From the NCBI GenBank assembly GCA_934293375.1, contig CAKQYS010000011.1:1-63856 (forward strand): a stretch of DNA of 63,856 nucleotides. Reading direction: 5' to 3'. Within the stretch, counting starts at the first letter, position 1, and each line of letters begins with the position of its first letter. This stretch comes from an uncultured Lachnospiraceae bacterium (lineage in GTDB: Bacteria; Bacillota; Clostridia; Lachnospirales; Lachnospiraceae). This document shows positions 61,686-63,856 of the stretch, piece after piece. A program made the position numbers and the translations under genes. The notes below the pieces were generated by a model. That model worked only from the letters and a program-made list of their open reading frames with translations, searched no databases and was not told the DNA's origin.

Positions 61686-61714
61686 TGGAAAAAAGTCGGA
61701 AGATAAGGTATAAT
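61686..61714 (+). promoter_or_regulatory. Promoter of the small protein-radA unit
   Basis: TGGAAA, a 17-base spacer and TATAAT, 36 bases before the ATG at 61750. Confidence 0.55.
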
Positions 61715-61749
61715 CAACAAGTAACATATGAAATTTTAGGAGGATAAGT

Positions 61750-62166
61750 ATGGCAGTTGTATCAGAGTTAATTCGGAAAGAAGCAAATGGCAATTTAAGC
61801 TTTGGTGACTATTCACTCCCTACGAAGACGAAGAAGGATGGCTTCGAATATAATGGAGATAAGTATAAGGTAAAGACATTTAATGAGATTACGAAACTGG
61901 AAAAGAACGGTTCGTTTGTTTATGAGTCTGTGCCGGGTACTGCAGTATTTGATTTCGTTGAGACGGACAAGCATATATCGTTTTATGTAGAGGGCGCAAC
62001 GGATTCCCAGATTACATTAGAGCTTGAAGCGTCTAAGGAATATAAGACATATATTGATGATGTTTATGTTGGCAAGATGACAACAAATCTGGGCGGCAAA
62101 TTAAACCTGAGCGTTGAGTTGAATGAAGGCGAGAAGGTCTTTGTAAAAGTTGACAAAATGGGTTAA
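61750..62166 (+). CDS. Conserved small protein, often labelled endosialidase
   Basis: 138 residues, acidic, beta-rich. AVVSELIRKEANGNLSFGDY, FEYNGDKYKVKTFNEITKLE, FVYESVPGTAVFDFVETD and EGEKVFVKVDKMG agree with a small Clostridia family that databases tend to name endosialidase (from recall). Nothing in it resembles a sialidase active site, it has no signal peptide, and it is too short for the enzyme. Function unknown. GGAGG precedes the ATG. It is co-transcribed with radA, 31 bases downstream, and follows clpC. Confidence 0.75.
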   Translation: MAVVSELIRKEANGNLSFGDYSLPTKTKKDGFEYNGDKYKVKTFNEITKLEKNGSFVYESVPGTAVFDFVETDKHISFYVEGATDSQITLELEASKEYKTYIDDVYVGKMTTNLGGKLNLSVELNEGEKVFVKVDKMG

Positions 62167-62197
62167 AGACTGACCATAATCAGAATAGGAGACATGA

Positions 62198-63556
62198 ATG
62201 GCAAAGAATAAAACTGTTTTTTTCTGCCAGGAGTGTGGGTTCGAATCTGCAAAGTGGATGGGACAATGTCCTTCCTGTAAGACATGGAATACCTTTGTAG
62301 AAGAGATCAAGATAGCAGGCGCCTCTAAGCATACGGGTTCAAGCTCGATGCAGGCGCCTACTTCTCTTTTTTCGGTTACATCCGAAGATGCCCCACGCAT
62401 TGGCACAGGCTATGAAGAACTGGATCGTGTACTGGGCGGCGGTATCGTGCCGGGTTCTTTGGTGTTGGTAGGCGGAGATCCCGGAATCGGCAAATCCACG
62501 CTTTTGCTGCAGGTGTGTAGAACACTGGTAAATGCGTCGCATAAGGTGTTATATGCATCAGGGGAAGAGTCCCTGCAGCAGATCAAGATGCGTGCGGAAC
62601 GCCTGGGTGGATTTGAGAAAGATATGCAGCTGATCTGCGATACCGATCTGGAGAATGTTGAAAATGCGATACTTAAGACTGCGCCTGCAGTTGTGATCAT
62701 TGATTCTATCCAAACGATGTCGATTGCAGCGGTATCGTCTGCTGCAGGCAGTGTATCCCAGGTGCGGGAAGTGACAGGGAGACTCATGCAGTTGGCAAAA
62801 ACAAATAATATTGCAATCTTTGTGGTTGGACATGTGACGAAGGACGGTACGGTAGCGGGCCCAAGAACGCTTGAGCATATGGTGGATACTGTGTTGTATT
62901 TCGAGGGCGAGCGAAGTTCACCTTATCGGATCTTAAGAGGTGTGAAGAACCGATTTGGATCCACCAATGAAATTGGTGTGTTCGAAATGAAAGGAAGCGG
63001 ACTGGCAGAGGTAACAAATCCTTCGGAAGTCATGTTAAACGGCAGACCAGAGGATGCGTCAGGAACGGTTGTTGTTTGCTCAATGGAGGGTACAAGACCA
63101 TTATTGGCAGAAATTCAGGCACTGGTATCGTATACCAGCTTTAATGTCCCGAGGCGTACTGCGGTAGGAATTGATTTTAACAGGGTGAATCTGTTGATTG
63201 CAGTTTTGGAGAAGCGTGCAGGTATGCAGATGGGTGGCTGTGACGCCTATGTGAATCTGACAGGAGGTATGCGGCTTTCGGAACCTGCGATCGATCTGGC
63301 GATTATAGCTGCGCTTGTATCGAGCTTTCGGAATACCGTGATACCAAATGATACGGTCATATTCGGTGAAGTAGGTCTGGCAGGAGAGGTCAGAGGTGTA
63401 TCTATGGCAGAACAGCGGGTCAGAGAAGCGGCAAAATTAGGCTTTCGACACTGTATATTGCCCAAAAGTAATGCAGATAAGATGAAAGAGATGCCGGAGA
63501 TCACACTTGCCGGTGTGTCTAATATAGATGAAATGATCCGGTTTTTGCAGGCGTGA
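62198..63556 (+). CDS. radA: DNA repair protein RadA (Sms)
   Basis: 452 residues. A C4 zinc finger (Cys10, Cys13, Cys24, Cys27) opens the protein, a RecA-like ATPase follows with Walker A GDPGIGKST at 93-101, the RadA-specific KNRFG motif at 250-254, and a C-terminal Lon-protease-like domain without the active site (about 285-452, GGCDAYVNLTGGMRLSEPA, FGEVGLAGEVRGV). RadA is a branch-migration helicase used in recombination and transformation. In many Bacillota it follows clpC, as here, with one gene between. Confidence 0.97.
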   Translation: MAKNKTVFFCQECGFESAKWMGQCPSCKTWNTFVEEIKIAGASKHTGSSSMQAPTSLFSVTSEDAPRIGTGYEELDRVLGGGIVPGSLVLVGGDPGIGKSTLLLQVCRTLVNASHKVLYASGEESLQQIKMRAERLGGFEKDMQLICDTDLENVENAILKTAPAVVIIDSIQTMSIAAVSSAAGSVSQVREVTGRLMQLAKTNNIAIFVVGHVTKDGTVAGPRTLEHMVDTVLYFEGERSSPYRILRGVKNRFGSTNEIGVFEMKGSGLAEVTNPSEVMLNGRPEDASGTVVVCSMEGTRPLLAEIQALVSYTSFNVPRRTAVGIDFNRVNLLIAVLEKRAGMQMGGCDAYVNLTGGMRLSEPAIDLAIIAALVSSFRNTVIPNDTVIFGEVGLAGEVRGVSMAEQRVREAAKLGFRHCILPKSNADKMKEMPEITLAGVSNIDEMIRFLQA

Positions 63557-63764
63557 TTGATCCGGACAGCAATTTTGGACAGATGATTTTATGGGTTCAC
63601 AGAATATATTTGAAAATCTGATAAATTGATTACACAATTCGAACAATATCGAATTGAATTGAGAATAATTACAAATTGTATTTCTCAAAAACCCTTGTAA
63701 ATCAAGGGTTTTCGGGGAATTGCATGTTTTTGTCAAAAAAAGATAAAAAAAGTGAAAAAAGGTG
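63557..63764. other. Intergenic region after radA with perfect hairpin
   Basis: No gene seen. AAAACCCTTG-TAAAT-CAAGGGTTTT (63688-63712) is a perfect 10-bp hairpin, the likely end of the radA transcript although no T run follows on the plus strand. Confidence 0.55.
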
Positions 63765-63793
63765 TTGACAAACCAAAATATAAATGCTAGTAT
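63765..63793 (+). promoter_or_regulatory. Putative rRNA operon promoter
   Basis: TTGACA, a 17-base spacer and TAGTAT with extended TGC, preceded by an A-rich UP-like tract and AAAAAAGGTGTTGACA, shared with the tRNA-Gly promoter. The transcript would begin with GTCGCC...GGCGAC and the ACCTTGATAATCAA stretch usual just upstream of 16S rRNA genes in Clostridia. The 16S gene itself would lie beyond the window. Confidence 0.75.
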
Positions 63794-63856
63794 ATACAAG
63801 TCGCCGCGAGAAACGGCTGGCGACAAAGCAACAAGAACCTTGATAATCAAATAATA

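Overview
The window looks like a piece of chromosome from a gut-type Lachnospiraceae (Clostridia, Bacillota). Supporting signs are moderate AT richness, strong GGAGG-type ribosome binding sites, SigA-like promoters with 17-bp spacers (several with a TGn extended -10), and proteins typical of that family: reverse rubrerythrin, DUF1836, DUF4366, DUF6465, LacI-type sensor fused to GGDEF, and the short protein often labelled endosialidase. I cannot name a genus from sequence alone.

Layout. 1-640: decayed end of an Rpn-type nuclease/transposase. 751-995: a palindromic MITE-like insert. 1013-2596: secreted multidomain protein. 2610-7918: a NarL-type two-component system divergent from a three-gene ABC-2 exporter of the drug/linearmycin type. 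8095-10769: a small protein next to 19-bp direct repeats, an XRE regulator with a terminator inside its reading frame, a cytoplasmic alpha-amylase and a YerC-like repressor. 10824-14683: DUF1836 protein and a pspA-ydjG-ydjI-like membrane-stress operon. 14770-17954: PcrA helicase, DUF4366 protein, gamma-carbonic anhydrase. 18042-18760: seven tRNA genes (Pro, Gly, Arg, His, Gln, Lys, Leu). 19008-23852: NhaD/ArsB transporter, cytidylate-kinase-like protein, hybrid histidine kinase. 23932-28407: FMN riboswitch and ribD-ribE-ribBA-ribH plus a translationally coupled HAD phosphatase. 28412-36821: histidine-kinase-like protein without the usual His, DUF1189, CYTH, DJ-1/PfpI, nuclease-XPD helicase fusion, MurF, rubrerythrin with a Fur/PerR-like operator. 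37074-37697: histone-H1-like repeat protein. 37838-50208: a surface-polymer cluster (three CDP-glycerol glycerophosphotransferase-type enzymes, sugar-nucleotide SDR, pyruvyltransferase-like protein, glycosyltransferase, beta-helix secreted protein, TarI/IspD cytidylyltransferase). 50319-51597: Cof-type HAD protein, then an array of 154-bp units in register with a tRNA-Gly gene. 51704-55094: secreted FN3-like protein and a LacI-type/GGDEF protein. 55311-58263: purM-purN-purD. 58339-63556: NYN/PIN-like protein, ClpC, a small conserved protein, RadA. The window ends with a strong stable-RNA promoter and leader that look like the start of an rRNA operon.

How it works together. Most of the window is core chromosome: purine, riboflavin and peptidoglycan synthesis, DNA repair, proteostasis, translation. 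Two accessory themes stand out. One is envelope: the exporter with its sensor, the PspA system and the teichoic-acid-like polymer cluster. The other is structured non-coding DNA: the palindromic insert at 767-980, the repeat/operator pair around 8095-8374, the terminator between two tRNAs at 18645-18678, and the tRNA-linked 154-bp repeats at 51131-51474. The last is the least explained signal here.
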